Of a DNA stretch of 64,000 nt, positions 54,824-63,321 are shown piece by piece. Where the stretch lies: NCBI RefSeq assembly GCF_000473995.1, contig NC_022571.1, positions 4,619,416 to 4,683,415 on the forward strand, written 5' to 3'. Origin of the DNA: Clostridium saccharobutylicum DSM 13864 (lineage in GTDB: Bacteria > Bacillota > Clostridia > Clostridiales > Clostridiaceae). Both the position numbers and the translations under genes were made by a program. Under the pieces are notes generated by a model. That model saw only the letters and a list, made by a program, of their open reading frames with translations. It was not told the DNA's origin and searched no databases. Position 1 is the stretch's first letter. Every line of letters begins with the position of its first letter.

Positions 54824-56250
54824 TAATTAAAATTTACAGATCCATCTTCGTTAAAATTATATTCATATCCATCTATAACTTTAGTACTTGTTTGCATAGT
54901 TCCATCTTCATTTAGATAATAATATTTATCATCTTTATAAAGCCAACCAGATCTCATAGTTCCTGCGTAATTTATATAGTACCAATTACCATTATTAAAT
55001 ACCCATTCTCCAGATTTCATGCTTCCATCATTATTCATAAAGTACCAATCGTTATTAAAATCTAACCATCCGGTTTGCATTACACCATGTTCATCTAAGT
55101 AATACCACTTTTTATTATCTAAAATCCAATCAGTCTTCATTTCACCTTTATAATTTAGAAAGTACCATTTGTTATCATCTACTATCCAGCCAGTTTTCAT
55201 TTCTCCAGAGTTATCAAAGAAATACCACTTATCATCATATTTTAACCAACCAGTTTCCATTGCTCCATTGTTATTCAAGTAATACCAATTATTATTATAT
55301 TTCAACCAACCTCTCTGCATAGCTCCGTAATTATCTAAATAATAATAGTTTCCCTCATACAATAGCCATCCAGTATGCATGTATCCTCTTTCATTGAAAT
55401 AAAAATAATTTTGATATTTGCTATCAAAAAGCCACGTACTTTTTAAAGGTTCTCCCATTGAATCATTATATGTCCATCTACCATTTACTAAAACCCATTG
55501 ATTAGGTTTTAGCTTATCCTTGACAGATGAAGTAACGTCTGGTGATACAGGAATACCTAAATATATATTTAAATTATAAACTCTTTCCCTTTGAGTCTCC
55601 TCATCTTTAACAGTTGCATTAATTACATATTTTCCTATACCTTTAAACTTTATTTTAATGTTATCATTAGAACTTAATTGCTTATCATTAACCTTTATTG
55701 TATAATTAGGATCTTCTCTTATAGTAGTTAATTTCATATATTCTGTATCTTCATCAAGCTCTATATTATAAAAACGTTTATTTTTATCAAACCCAATACT
55801 CTTATCATCTATATTTATATCTTTCAAATAAACAGCATCTGATATACCTCTATATATATATATTGCGTATGTTTTTTCATAGCTATCATCAAATGCATCT
55901 TTAATCTTTACCTCAATTTTGTTTTTTCCTTTTTGCAACTTAACAACTTGTCTATATTTATCTTCTTCTGTTACTTGAGTGCCATTAATTAGAACTTTAT
56001 CATTGTTATAAAATGGTTTAGCCCTAACTACTATTGCATCTGTATCTTCATTAACATCTAAAACATAAGAATATTTATCCTTTGAAAAATCAATACTATA
56101 TCCACCACTTAATGTAATACTCTTTATTTCTGCATCACTTTCGGCATAAGCAGCTATAGGTCTTAAACATCCATAGTTTGCAGCTTCAATTACACAAAAT
56201 GTGCTTACAAAAAGAACTGCCCTTGCCATATATTTAAGGCTTTTTCTCAC
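54817..56250 (-). CDS. Secreted cell-wall-binding protein with two cadherin-like domains (477 aa)
   Basis: GTG start seven bases after AAGGGGG. Signal peptide to about residue 36 (AYAES). Two cadherin-like beta-sandwich units, about 42-135 (ending YAIYIYRG) and 140-232 (ending YNLNIYLG). From about 248, ten to eleven aromatic cell-wall-binding repeats of about 20 residues (NNWYYLNNNGAMETGW, DKWYFFDNSGEMKTGW). The final codons and stop (NYR-stop) read into a family B end. It has the highest fraction of wall-binding repeats in the group, about half its length. Confidence 0.87.
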   Translation of the reverse strand: MRKSLKYMARAVLFVSTFCVIEAANYGCLRPIAAYAESDAEIKSITLSGGYSIDFSKDKYSYVLDVNEDTDAIVVRAKPFYNNDKVLINGTQVTEEDKYRQVVKLQKGKNKIEVKIKDAFDDSYEKTYAIYIYRGISDAVYLKDINIDDKSIGFDKNKRFYNIELDEDTEYMKLTTIREDPNYTIKVNDKQLSSNDNIKIKFKGIGKYVINATVKDEETQRERVYNLNIYLGIPVSPDVTSSVKDKLKPNQWVLVNGRWTYNDSMGEPLKSTWLFDSKYQNYFYFNERGYMHTGWLLYEGNYYYLDNYGAMQRGWLKYNNNWYYLNNNGAMETGWLKYDDKWYFFDNSGEMKTGWIVDDNKWYFLNYKGEMKTDWILDNKKWYYLDEHGVMQTGWLDFNNDWYFMNNDGSMKSGEWVFNNGNWYYINYAGTMRSGWLYKDDKYYYLNEDGTMQTSTKVIDGYEYNFNEDGSVNFNYR

Positions 56251-56367
56251 TTTCTCGCCCCCTTAAATCCCTTTGCTCTCCTATTAATCTTACCATTATC
56301 ATTTTATAGTGTAAATGTATGTTAATAAACAAGTTCTTAATTTTACATTAACTTTTTGTTAATTTTA

Positions 56368-56654
56368 TAGATAAACAAACTACTACTAACTAGATTTATA
56401 CTTTGAAATATATTTTATACTAGAAAGAAGCTGTATTCTTTTTGGGAGTGTTGCCTTTGTAATTTGGTTGTAGGTATTTCTTCAGTAGAAGTTGTGCTAT
56501 TTCGCTTGCCCTTAACTTGTTTGAGGCGCATGCAGGGATAGGACAACTTCTGTTGATAGAAATCCACAACCAAATTATATACCAACCAAGAAAAAGAATA
56601 CAGCTTCTTTCGATTTGCCATCATATAAGTCTAAGTTAAAGGTTGTTTATTTGT
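56368..56654. repeat. Family B long-hairpin element, complete copy
   Basis: About 287 bp, TAGATAAACAAACTACTAC to AAGGTTGTTTATTTGTA. Stem AGAAGCTGTATTCTTTTTGG pairs with AAAAAGAATACAGCTTCTTT. The central GAAGTTGTGCTATTTCGC faces GGATAGGACAACTTC. Confidence 0.82.
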
Positions 56655-56664
56655 ATTTTAATTC

Positions 56665-58134
56665 TTATTGCCAGATTCCATTATCATTGAACAAATATCT
56701 TTGTCCATTTATAACTTTCGTTCCAGTGACCATAGCTCCATTAGAATCTAAATAGTACCAATTTCCTCCAAGGCATATCCATCCTGTTAACATAACTCCA
56801 TCTGCTCCTAGGTAATACCAATTGCTTCCTACCAGCTTCCATTCTGTTGCCATATCACCACTGCTATTTAAGTAATACCACTTTCCTCCGTCATATAACC
56901 AATTAGTTTGCATTACACCATTTGCATTCATGTAATACCATTTTAAATTTATATATTTCCATCCTTTAACTAATGAACCATTCTCTATATACTGCCAAGT
57001 ACCATCATTAAGCTGCTTCCATTGATTTTGAGATTGCGTTGTAACAGTTACATTATTTATGCTATCATTACCTTTTGCTCCTGAAATTAAAACTTTACTC
57101 AAAATATAATCTGAACAATGCTCTATTGTAAATTCTACATTTCCATCTTTAACTCTTACACCAGATTGCACCAGCTCTAATTGTTTAGTATCATCATTAT
57201 AATAATACACATACATTAAATCTCCATTATAATCTGATCCAATATTATATTTTATTTCAGCTTTACCCGGAAGTTTTCCACTATGCTTGAAATATAAATT
57301 AACTACATCCACACCATTTGTTAATTTTTTTATATCTGATTCATTTGGAGACGTTGTATCAATTCTAGTATCTAAACTACCATCCAAAGCTGATGGATCT
57401 TTAATATCTTTTCCTTTAAATATCCATTCATAATCATTACCAACAAAATCCAAAGTTATATCACTATGATTTTGTAAAGTTTCAAAAACTTCTTGTTTTA
57501 TTTTAGGTTCATCATAAATAGTCTCTGTTACAATTTCATTAGAATCTGCATTCCTAATATCAGATTCTATTTCTTTTGAATCAGCTGTTGAAGATTTACT
57601 ACTACTACTACTTGAAGAAGATTTCTTACTAATACTACCAGTTCTACTACTTGTCATAGTATCACTATCATTAATTGTTGAAGTAACTCTTACCTTAATA
57701 TAATCATCTTTATCATCACTATCAAGCTTATATTCACTATTAGTTGCACCCGATATCTCATGATACGTTCCATCTTTACTACTGCTCTTTAGCCATTGAT
57801 ATTTAACCGAAGGCTTTACCATCCCTGCATTATAATCCACATTAGCAGTCAATGTTTTACCAACTCGCTCTGTCCCAGATATATATACTGACTTTATAGC
57901 CTTAGTCGTAGAAGGATCAGGTTGTGGTGTCACTGCTTGTCCCGTTGTACTATCTACAGAAAGTGCTACTACATTAGATAATTGTAATGATAAATCGTTT
58001 GCTTGTTCACCATTCTCTGCAGCATAAGCAACATTATATTTTTCTGTCATAGACGTTGCCACTCCACTTATCTGAGCTGATGTTAATGTTGCAACAACTA
58101 TTGCTAATGTTCTTATATGCATATTTTTTTTCAT
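56665..58134 (-). CDS. Secreted cell-wall-binding protein with Ig-like and unknown domains (489 aa)
   Basis: Signal peptide to about residue 38 (AYAAE). Residues about 80-160 are an Ig-like domain of the kind seen in bacterial surface proteins (SVKYQWLKSSSKDGTYHEIS, then DYIKVRVTST). After a Ser-rich linker (SSSSSSKSS) comes a domain at about 190-345 I do not recognise; it has hydrophobic strands such as DLMYVYYYNDDTKQLELV and VEFTIEHCSDYILSKV. Six aromatic cell-wall-binding repeats form the C-terminus. GGTGA precedes the ATG. Confidence 0.84.
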   Translation of the reverse strand: MKKNMHIRTLAIVVATLTSAQISGVATSMTEKYNVAYAAENGEQANDLSLQLSNVVALSVDSTTGQAVTPQPDPSTTKAIKSVYISGTERVGKTLTANVDYNAGMVKPSVKYQWLKSSSKDGTYHEISGATNSEYKLDSDDKDDYIKVRVTSTINDSDTMTSSRTGSISKKSSSSSSSSKSSTADSKEIESDIRNADSNEIVTETIYDEPKIKQEVFETLQNHSDITLDFVGNDYEWIFKGKDIKDPSALDGSLDTRIDTTSPNESDIKKLTNGVDVVNLYFKHSGKLPGKAEIKYNIGSDYNGDLMYVYYYNDDTKQLELVQSGVRVKDGNVEFTIEHCSDYILSKVLISGAKGNDSINNVTVTTQSQNQWKQLNDGTWQYIENGSLVKGWKYINLKWYYMNANGVMQTNWLYDGGKWYYLNSSGDMATEWKLVGSNWYYLGADGVMLTGWICLGGNWYYLDSNGAMVTGTKVINGQRYLFNDNGIWQ

Positions 58135-58260
58135 TAATATTCACCGTCCCAATTTTAATATTTGCTTCAAAATAAAATGTACCTATTGCTATTAATTATA
58201 CCATAATATTCATGAAATCTTAAAATTAAGAACCTTATTTATTTCTTAAATAAAGATAAA

Positions 58261-58303
58261 TAAAAAAGCAGCCCTAACTAGCATAAAGCTTGTTAAGGCT
58301 ACT
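58261..58303 (-). terminator. Terminator-like hairpin, minus strand
   Basis: AGCAGCCCTAACTAGC / GCTTGTTAAGGCTACT stem (three mismatches) followed on the minus strand by TTTTTTATTTA. It is about 220 bp beyond the stop of the 591-residue protein gene. No gene is supported between it and the hairpin at 58435. Confidence 0.65.
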
Positions 58304-58434
58304 CTTTCGTAGAATATAGAATATAGATTATATATCATTATGTTTTGTAAAATTATGTCGTTACTTTATTGTCATGTTATAAATGTTGTGTCATTACCTA
58401 TGTTGTATAAATTAGTAGTATATCTACTATATTA

Positions 58435-58471
58435 CATGAGAGCTTGTACGCTCTCATGATTATTTTTTTAT
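58435..58471. terminator. Hairpin CATGAGAGC / GCTCTCATG with plus-strand T-run
   Basis: A perfect 9-bp stem with a 6-base loop, followed by ATTATTTTTTTA in plus orientation. It lies about 55 bp after the stop of the 591-residue protein gene (minus strand), where it may act as a first, weaker terminator. Confidence 0.6.
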
Positions 58472-58523
58472 TTCCCTAGAAATATTCTAGAAATTTTCAC
58501 AGAATATGAACAAATAGTTTAGA

Positions 58524-60299
58524 CTATCTGATCCAAGCTCCGTTAGCTCCTAATTTGTATCCACCTATAGTTGTGTTTGCAGCCATTGATCCATTGTCTT
58601 GTAAGAAATACCAGTTTCCATCAGTATCCTTGAACCAACCAGTTTGCATTGCTCCTGAGTTGTTTAAGTAATACCAAGCTGATCCATCTTTAACCCAACC
58701 AGTTTGCATTGCTCCTGAGTTATTTAAGTAGTACCAAGTAGCTCCATCTTTAACCCAACCAGTTTGCATTACTCCTGAGTTGTTTAAGAAGTACCAAGTA
58801 GCTCCATCTTTAACCCAGCCAGTAGCTTTTGATTTATCATTATTCATGAATGACCAAGTTCCATCTGAATTCTTGTTCCAACCAGCTTTAACTGTAGTTG
58901 TTGTATCTGTTGTAGTATCTGTAGTTGTTGTGTCTGTTGTAGTATCTGAATTTGTTGTATCTTTTCCGCCTACAATTGTGTAAACTTGATCATCATTACC
59001 ATTATCTTTGCTCCAAGCAACTAAGTTGTTTTCATCATAAACGTTTATTGAATCCATTGATCCATCAACTTTGTAAGTTTTAACCCAATCTTTGTTATTA
59101 TCAAATTTGTAGATATATCCACTTTCTAATCTCCAAAGGTTACCATTAGCATCTACATCAAAAGAAGTTGCAACTTCATTTGAATCTGCATTCTGAGGAT
59201 CAATATAGTTAAATCCACTAGTTGTCTTAAAGTCGATTGTTTGAGCTGTTACTTTATCATTTGCAACAACGTATGATACTAATTTAGTACCAAATGCGCT
59301 GAATTTTGCATCTGCTAATAAATCTATTTTAGCTCCGTTTTGATCTGCAAGAATATAGTTAGTTACTGATGCAGCATATTTAGCTCCATCTACAGAATCA
59401 CTTGCTTGAGCTTTTGATATTTTTTCAATAGCTGTGAAGCTTACTTTATTTCCAGTACCACTTGCTTCAACTGTGAAAGCAGTTCCAGTTACTGCTACAC
59501 CATTAATTTTAGTTATAGGTGTAACTGTATTTTCAACAACATATTTTGTTTTTCTATATATGTTATTTGCATCTTGTGCAATTATTTCAGCATTTGCAAT
59601 TGATACTTTTGCTGAACCATTATTATTCTTAAAGTCTTTTGAATCCTTAGTATTTTCTACTGTAACGCTTTGTGCAGTTGTAGTATCTCCAATTGTAGCC
59701 TTGATTTTTCCCACACTATAATCTGCATCTATGTAATTTCCTTTATTATCTGAATAGATGTTTAAAGCTGCACCAGTATCTTTGCTAGTGTAAGTTGTTG
59801 CATACCAAGTAGTTGCAAATTTAGGTCCTACTGTAATTTCGCTTATATTTGAATCATCATGTAATACATCGTGATCAGAATATCTGTCTTTAGCAGTATT
59901 TTTAATATTCTTTCTTAAAGCTAATGCTAAATCATCTATTGAATTTTCTTTAACATCATCTGCAGTTACTTTACCAGTTGATAAATCCATAGAGTAATCT
60001 CCATTACTAATATCTAGGTACTTGTCCCCAAATATTTCAGTAGATGCTCCACTATCAACATCTGATAAATCATTATATTTTCCACCGCTTAAGTAATAAG
60101 CTCCGTCAGTTTGTCCATCTTTAACATTTCCATCAACATATACTTTTCCATCTTTGTAAGCAACTGCTGAATAGATTGTTCCTTCTTTAGTTTCAGTCTT
60201 TTTATAGTCAGCTGCATTTGCTGCTGTAGCAGGTACTATTGAAGCAACTGCTGCTGCTGCTACTAATAATGATGTTACTTTGTTCATTCTTTTTATCAT
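58524..60299 (-). CDS. Secreted cell-wall-binding protein, paralog 1 (591 aa)
   Basis: Signal peptide to about residue 29 (ANAADYKK). Residues about 30-440 are an unrecognised extracellular domain shared with the next gene: TIYSAVAYKDGKVYVDGNVKDG at the start (cut here), YLDISNGDYSMDLSTGKVT, KGNYIDADYSVGKIK, ISKAQASDSVDGAKYAASV and SFDVDANGNLWRLESGYIYK. A Thr/Asp linker leads to about six cell-wall-binding repeats, three of them encoded by 60-bp near-identical tandem units. A strong promoter, leader and GGGGGAAG ribosome site suggest high expression, as for an abundant wall protein. Confidence 0.85.
   Translation of the reverse strand: MIKRMNKVTSLLVAAAAVASIVPATAANAADYKKTETKEGTIYSAVAYKDGKVYVDGNVKDGQTDGAYYLSGGKYNDLSDVDSGASTEIFGDKYLDISNGDYSMDLSTGKVTADDVKENSIDDLALALRKNIKNTAKDRYSDHDVLHDDSNISEITVGPKFATTWYATTYTSKDTGAALNIYSDNKGNYIDADYSVGKIKATIGDTTTAQSVTVENTKDSKDFKNNNGSAKVSIANAEIIAQDANNIYRKTKYVVENTVTPITKINGVAVTGTAFTVEASGTGNKVSFTAIEKISKAQASDSVDGAKYAASVTNYILADQNGAKIDLLADAKFSAFGTKLVSYVVANDKVTAQTIDFKTTSGFNYIDPQNADSNEVATSFDVDANGNLWRLESGYIYKFDNNKDWVKTYKVDGSMDSINVYDENNLVAWSKDNGNDDQVYTIVGGKDTTNSDTTTDTTTTDTTTDTTTTVKAGWNKNSDGTWSFMNNDKSKATGWVKDGATWYFLNNSGVMQTGWVKDGATWYYLNNSGAMQTGWVKDGSAWYYLNNSGAMQTGWFKDTDGNWYFLQDNGSMAANTTIGGYKLGANGAWIR
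58639..58818. repeat. Three 60-bp tandem repeats inside a coding region
   Basis: Units begin CCAGTTTGCATT at 58639, 58699 and 58759 with few mismatches. Each encodes the 20-residue unit GWVKDGATWYYLNNSGVMQT or a close variant. Recombination here could change repeat number without shifting the frame. Confidence 0.85.
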
Positions 60300-60355
60300 A
60301 TCTTCTTCCCCCTGATATTCATGTCTTTTTTCGTCTTATTCCCAAGAACAAATTC

Positions 60356-60384
60356 ATTGTAGCATGATGCTCGAAGTTTGTGAA
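60356..60384 (-). promoter_or_regulatory. Housekeeping promoter of the 591-residue protein gene
   Basis: On the minus strand TTCACA and TACAAT are exactly 17 bp apart, about 55 bp upstream of the start codon. Confidence 0.65.
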
Positions 60385-60745
60385 TACTTTTTTAAAAAAA
60401 TTTAATGTAATTATATTTCCTAGTTAACTATAATTATGTTGGACAAGTATACGTATCTATTTTTGGTAAAACATGTAGAGGAATTATTCATAATACATAC
60501 ATTATTTAACACTTAACATATGGTTTTATATTTATTTTTCTTTATTTATATAAATTTTATACATAATTGTTATTTAAATCGCAACTTCAAAGTCCTATAT
60601 AATCTAAATAATATATATATGTTGCAACATTATTTATCCATTGACTTAGTGATACAGTACATGGTTTTGATGCAACTTCCAAATTCCCACTATATATATT
60701 AGTATCATTTCTACTTTTAAATTTCTTCAAATGTAATTCTTATTA

Positions 60746-60830
60746 AGACACATAAAAAAATAGCACCTCCATCTGACAAACGCATTTTTCATCATAACAT
60801 ATTGGACTTGCTATTTTCTTTCATTTACCT
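60746..60830. repeat. Family A repeat, internally deleted copy
   Basis: 85 bp, AGACACATAAAAAAATAGCA to CTATTTTCTTTCATTTACCT. Only TCTGACAAACGCATTTTTCATCA of the core is left. The rest of 60385-60745 is AT-rich with no gene supported. Confidence 0.65.
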
Positions 60831-60845
60831 AATTTTTATATACGT

Positions 60846-60875
60846 AAAAAAGGACGAGCAATGCTCGTCCTTTCT
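60846..60875 (-). terminator. Rho-independent terminator of the 584-residue protein gene
   Basis: AAAGGACGAGC-ATT-GCTCGTCCTTT perfect 11-bp stem with a run of T on the minus strand, 55 bp after the stop codon. Confidence 0.9.
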
Positions 60876-60927
60876 ATAACCTAGTTAACTCTGATTACTT
60901 AGCGTAAACTAGAATTACTAAATTCTA

Positions 60928-62682
60928 TTATACTAAAGCTCCGTTAGAACCTAAAGTATATCCACCAACAGTTGTGTCATGTAACATAACTCCTGATTCA
61001 TTAGCATAGTACCAAGTTCCATTTGTATCTTGGAACCAACCAGTCTTCATAGCTCCACTTGGTGCTAAGTAGTACCAGTTTCCACTTACTTGAATCCAGC
61101 CAGTCTTCATAGCGCCGTTTTCAGCTAAGTAGTACCAAGCTCCACCGTTTGTTAACCAACCGTTTTGCATCATAACGCCATCAGCATTTAAGAAATACCA
61201 AGTTCCGTTAGTTTGTCTCCAACCATTTGTTACCTTAGCTCCGTTTTCATAGTAAGCCCATGATCCGTCAGCAGTGTTTTGTACCCAACCTACTTGTGCA
61301 GTAGTTGTAGTTGTAGTTGTAGTTGTGTCTTTATCTTTATCTTTATCTTTAGTCTTTGATCCGATTACTGAGTAAACTTCATCACTATCGTCACTCCAAA
61401 CAACCATGTTGTCTTTGTCGTAAACTGATAAGTTAATCATAGCTCCATCAACTTTGTAAACTTTGTTCCAGTCTTCATCGTTGTTCCATTCATAAACGAA
61501 TCCATCATTTAACATCCATAAGTTTCCATCAGTATCTGTATCAAAACTTGTTACGTCATCGTCGCAAACACTGTTTACATCAGCATAGTAGTATGCACTC
61601 TTAGTTTTTAATTCTATAGTTGCAGCTAAATGTAAATCTTTGTTGTATGCAATTACTTTTCCGTTAACTACAGTATACTTAGTTGTACCATTAGTAAGTA
61701 AATTAGCTTTATCTCCACTATATAACTTAGCATCTTCATCTGAAATTACATAAGTTGTTACATTTTTAGCATATCTTGCTCCATCTGCTTTATCAGAATC
61801 TTGAGCTTTTGAAATCTTTTGAATTACATTTAAAGCTACTGTTTTATCATCACCAGTTGCTTCAACTGCAGAACCAGTAGTAACTTTAACACCATTTACT
61901 TTATCTATTTTTTTAGTCTTGTTAGTAATTTCTATAGTTGCTGTTCTGTAGATATAATCCTTATCTTGTCCAATTACAACTGGAGATTTAACTGTTGCTT
62001 TTGTATCATCATCATTGATTAAATCATCTGTATCTGTGTTCTTTAAAGTAACTGATTTACCAGCTGCTTCAACCTTGATTTTTCCTATATTGTAATCAGC
62101 ATCGATGTAATTTCCATTTGCATCAGTGTATACTTCGTATTGTGCTACTCCTGCTTCTGAAGCATTTTTTACGTCATAGCTAGTAGAATACCATGTTGCA
62201 CCATATTTTGCTCCTGGTATTACAGTTAATTGTTTACCATCTTTAGTTGCATCTGCATCTGTTTTAGAATATCTTCCATCGTTGTCAGATTTTATTTTCT
62301 TTTTAAGATTTGCTGCAGCATCATCTGCATCATCTTCTACCATGTTATCATCTGTAACTTTACCACTTGTTAAATCAACGAAGTTGTCTCCATCTTGGAT
62401 GTCAAGGTATTTTGCATTATGAACTCCATCGAATGAATCACCAGTACTAACACCGTCTAATTCAGTATACTTACCATCTTTTAAGTAGTATATAGCATCA
62501 GTATCTCCGTCTTTAACATTTCCATCGATAACTGCAACACCATCTTTATAAGCTTGTGCGTTATATACTTTACCATCTTGAGATTCTATTCTCTTGTAAT
62601 CAGCAGCGTAAGCTGGAACCATTGAAGCAACAGAAGCTGCAACTACTAATAAACTTGTTATTTTTGTTGATCTTTTAAACAT
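60928..62682 (-). CDS. Secreted cell-wall-binding protein, paralog 2 (584 aa)
   Basis: Signal peptide to about residue 26 (AYAADYKR). It shares the whole N-terminal domain with the 591-residue protein, including GNYIDADYNIGKIKVE, VNGVKVTTGSAVEATG, ISKAQDSDKADGARYAKNV and SFDTDTDGNLWMLNDGFVYE; identity is about 40-45 percent by eye. A linker of KD and T runs precedes about six cell-wall-binding repeats. The promoter is close to ideal, the ribosome site AGGAGGG is strong and the codons look optimised. These point to a major surface protein. The two genes are a tandem duplication. Confidence 0.86.
   Translation of the reverse strand: MFKRSTKITSLLVVAASVASMVPAYAADYKRIESQDGKVYNAQAYKDGVAVIDGNVKDGDTDAIYYLKDGKYTELDGVSTGDSFDGVHNAKYLDIQDGDNFVDLTSGKVTDDNMVEDDADDAAANLKKKIKSDNDGRYSKTDADATKDGKQLTVIPGAKYGATWYSTSYDVKNASEAGVAQYEVYTDANGNYIDADYNIGKIKVEAAGKSVTLKNTDTDDLINDDDTKATVKSPVVIGQDKDYIYRTATIEITNKTKKIDKVNGVKVTTGSAVEATGDDKTVALNVIQKISKAQDSDKADGARYAKNVTTYVISDEDAKLYSGDKANLLTNGTTKYTVVNGKVIAYNKDLHLAATIELKTKSAYYYADVNSVCDDDVTSFDTDTDGNLWMLNDGFVYEWNNDEDWNKVYKVDGAMINLSVYDKDNMVVWSDDSDEVYSVIGSKTKDKDKDKDTTTTTTTTTAQVGWVQNTADGSWAYYENGAKVTNGWRQTNGTWYFLNADGVMMQNGWLTNGGAWYYLAENGAMKTGWIQVSGNWYYLAPSGAMKTGWFQDTNGTWYYANESGVMLHDTTVGGYTLGSNGALV
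61301..61351. repeat. Simple-sequence repeats encoding the linker
   Basis: GTAGTT repeated about four times, then TTTATC four times. Each encodes Thr or Lys-Asp runs on the minus strand. The 6-bp period keeps the frame, so copy-number changes would alter linker length only. Confidence 0.75.
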
Positions 62683-62721
62683 AATTTTTCTTTCCCTCCT
62701 AATTTTTCATAATTCAGATAA

Positions 62722-62750
62722 ATTATAACACCCTTGTACATTTATGTAAA
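62722..62750 (-). promoter_or_regulatory. Near-consensus housekeeping promoter of the 584-residue protein gene
   Basis: On the minus strand TTTACA and TATAAT are exactly 17 bp apart, 40 bp upstream of the start codon. Upstream of it, 62760-63120 is extremely AT-rich with no gene. Confidence 0.75.
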
Positions 62751-63130
62751 GGAATATTATGCTGAATATATTTATATTTAGTATAATAAACAATTTATTA
62801 AATGTATTATTATACCCAATCTACATTATTTTAGTATAACATACCACATATAGTTTGTACATATAATTTTATCATATATTTATATATTTTCTTTATATGG
62901 ATTTTAATTACTACAAAGTCATTATATATACAAACGTGATTTTAATTTTAGGTACTTTTTTATATAAATTTTAGAAATATATTTTTTATTATACTTTATT
63001 TCCTTATTAGAACTAATTTGCATTATATAATACAAAGTTTAATTTAAATATTGGTACCTTTTTTAATATTGTAGAATAATTATTTTTTTATTACTGTTAT
63101 TCCTCATTTATGTAAATACTATATTTAGAT

Positions 63131-63205
63131 TTATGTGGTAACTTACCGAAAGAATGAGGATTATATTTTCATAACCTTCTTGCTTAAGTTCATCCTCGTA
63201 TCTTT
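63131..63205. repeat. Family B element, left fragment
   Basis: TTATGTGGTAACTTACCGAAA followed by GAATGAGGATTATATTTT and ATCCTCGTATCTTTTC. The short stem ATGAGGAT / ATCCTCGT is all that remains of the hairpin. Confidence 0.55.
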
Positions 63206-63243
63206 TCTCTTCAATTTTATGTCTTATAGAATGTATGTACTTA

Positions 63244-63286
63244 ACAAAAAAACAGATAAGACTTTGTAATTTATCTTACCTGTTTT
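63244..63286 (-). terminator. Rho-independent terminator of the right-edge membrane protein gene
   Basis: AACAGGTAAGATAAA ... CTTATCTGTT stem on the minus strand followed by TTTTTTGTT, about 35 bp after the stop codon. Confidence 0.85.
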
Positions 63287-63321
63287 ATATCCTACATATA
63301 TTAAATTTGTTTTCTAATTAT

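Noticed and set aside
58340-58458. Possible 39-residue plus-strand ORF between two hairpins
   Set aside because: It has no ribosome binding site, its end lies within a terminator hairpin, and its composition is not coding-like.
58600-58860. Regular 60-bp direct repeats that could suggest a CRISPR array
   Set aside because: The units are contiguous, without unique spacers, and are in frame within a coding sequence of wall-binding repeats. No cas genes are present.
39825-62682. Sortase (LPXTG) anchoring of the surface proteins
   Set aside because: No LPXTG-like motif with hydrophobic tail is found at any C-terminus; attachment through the wall-binding repeats is enough.
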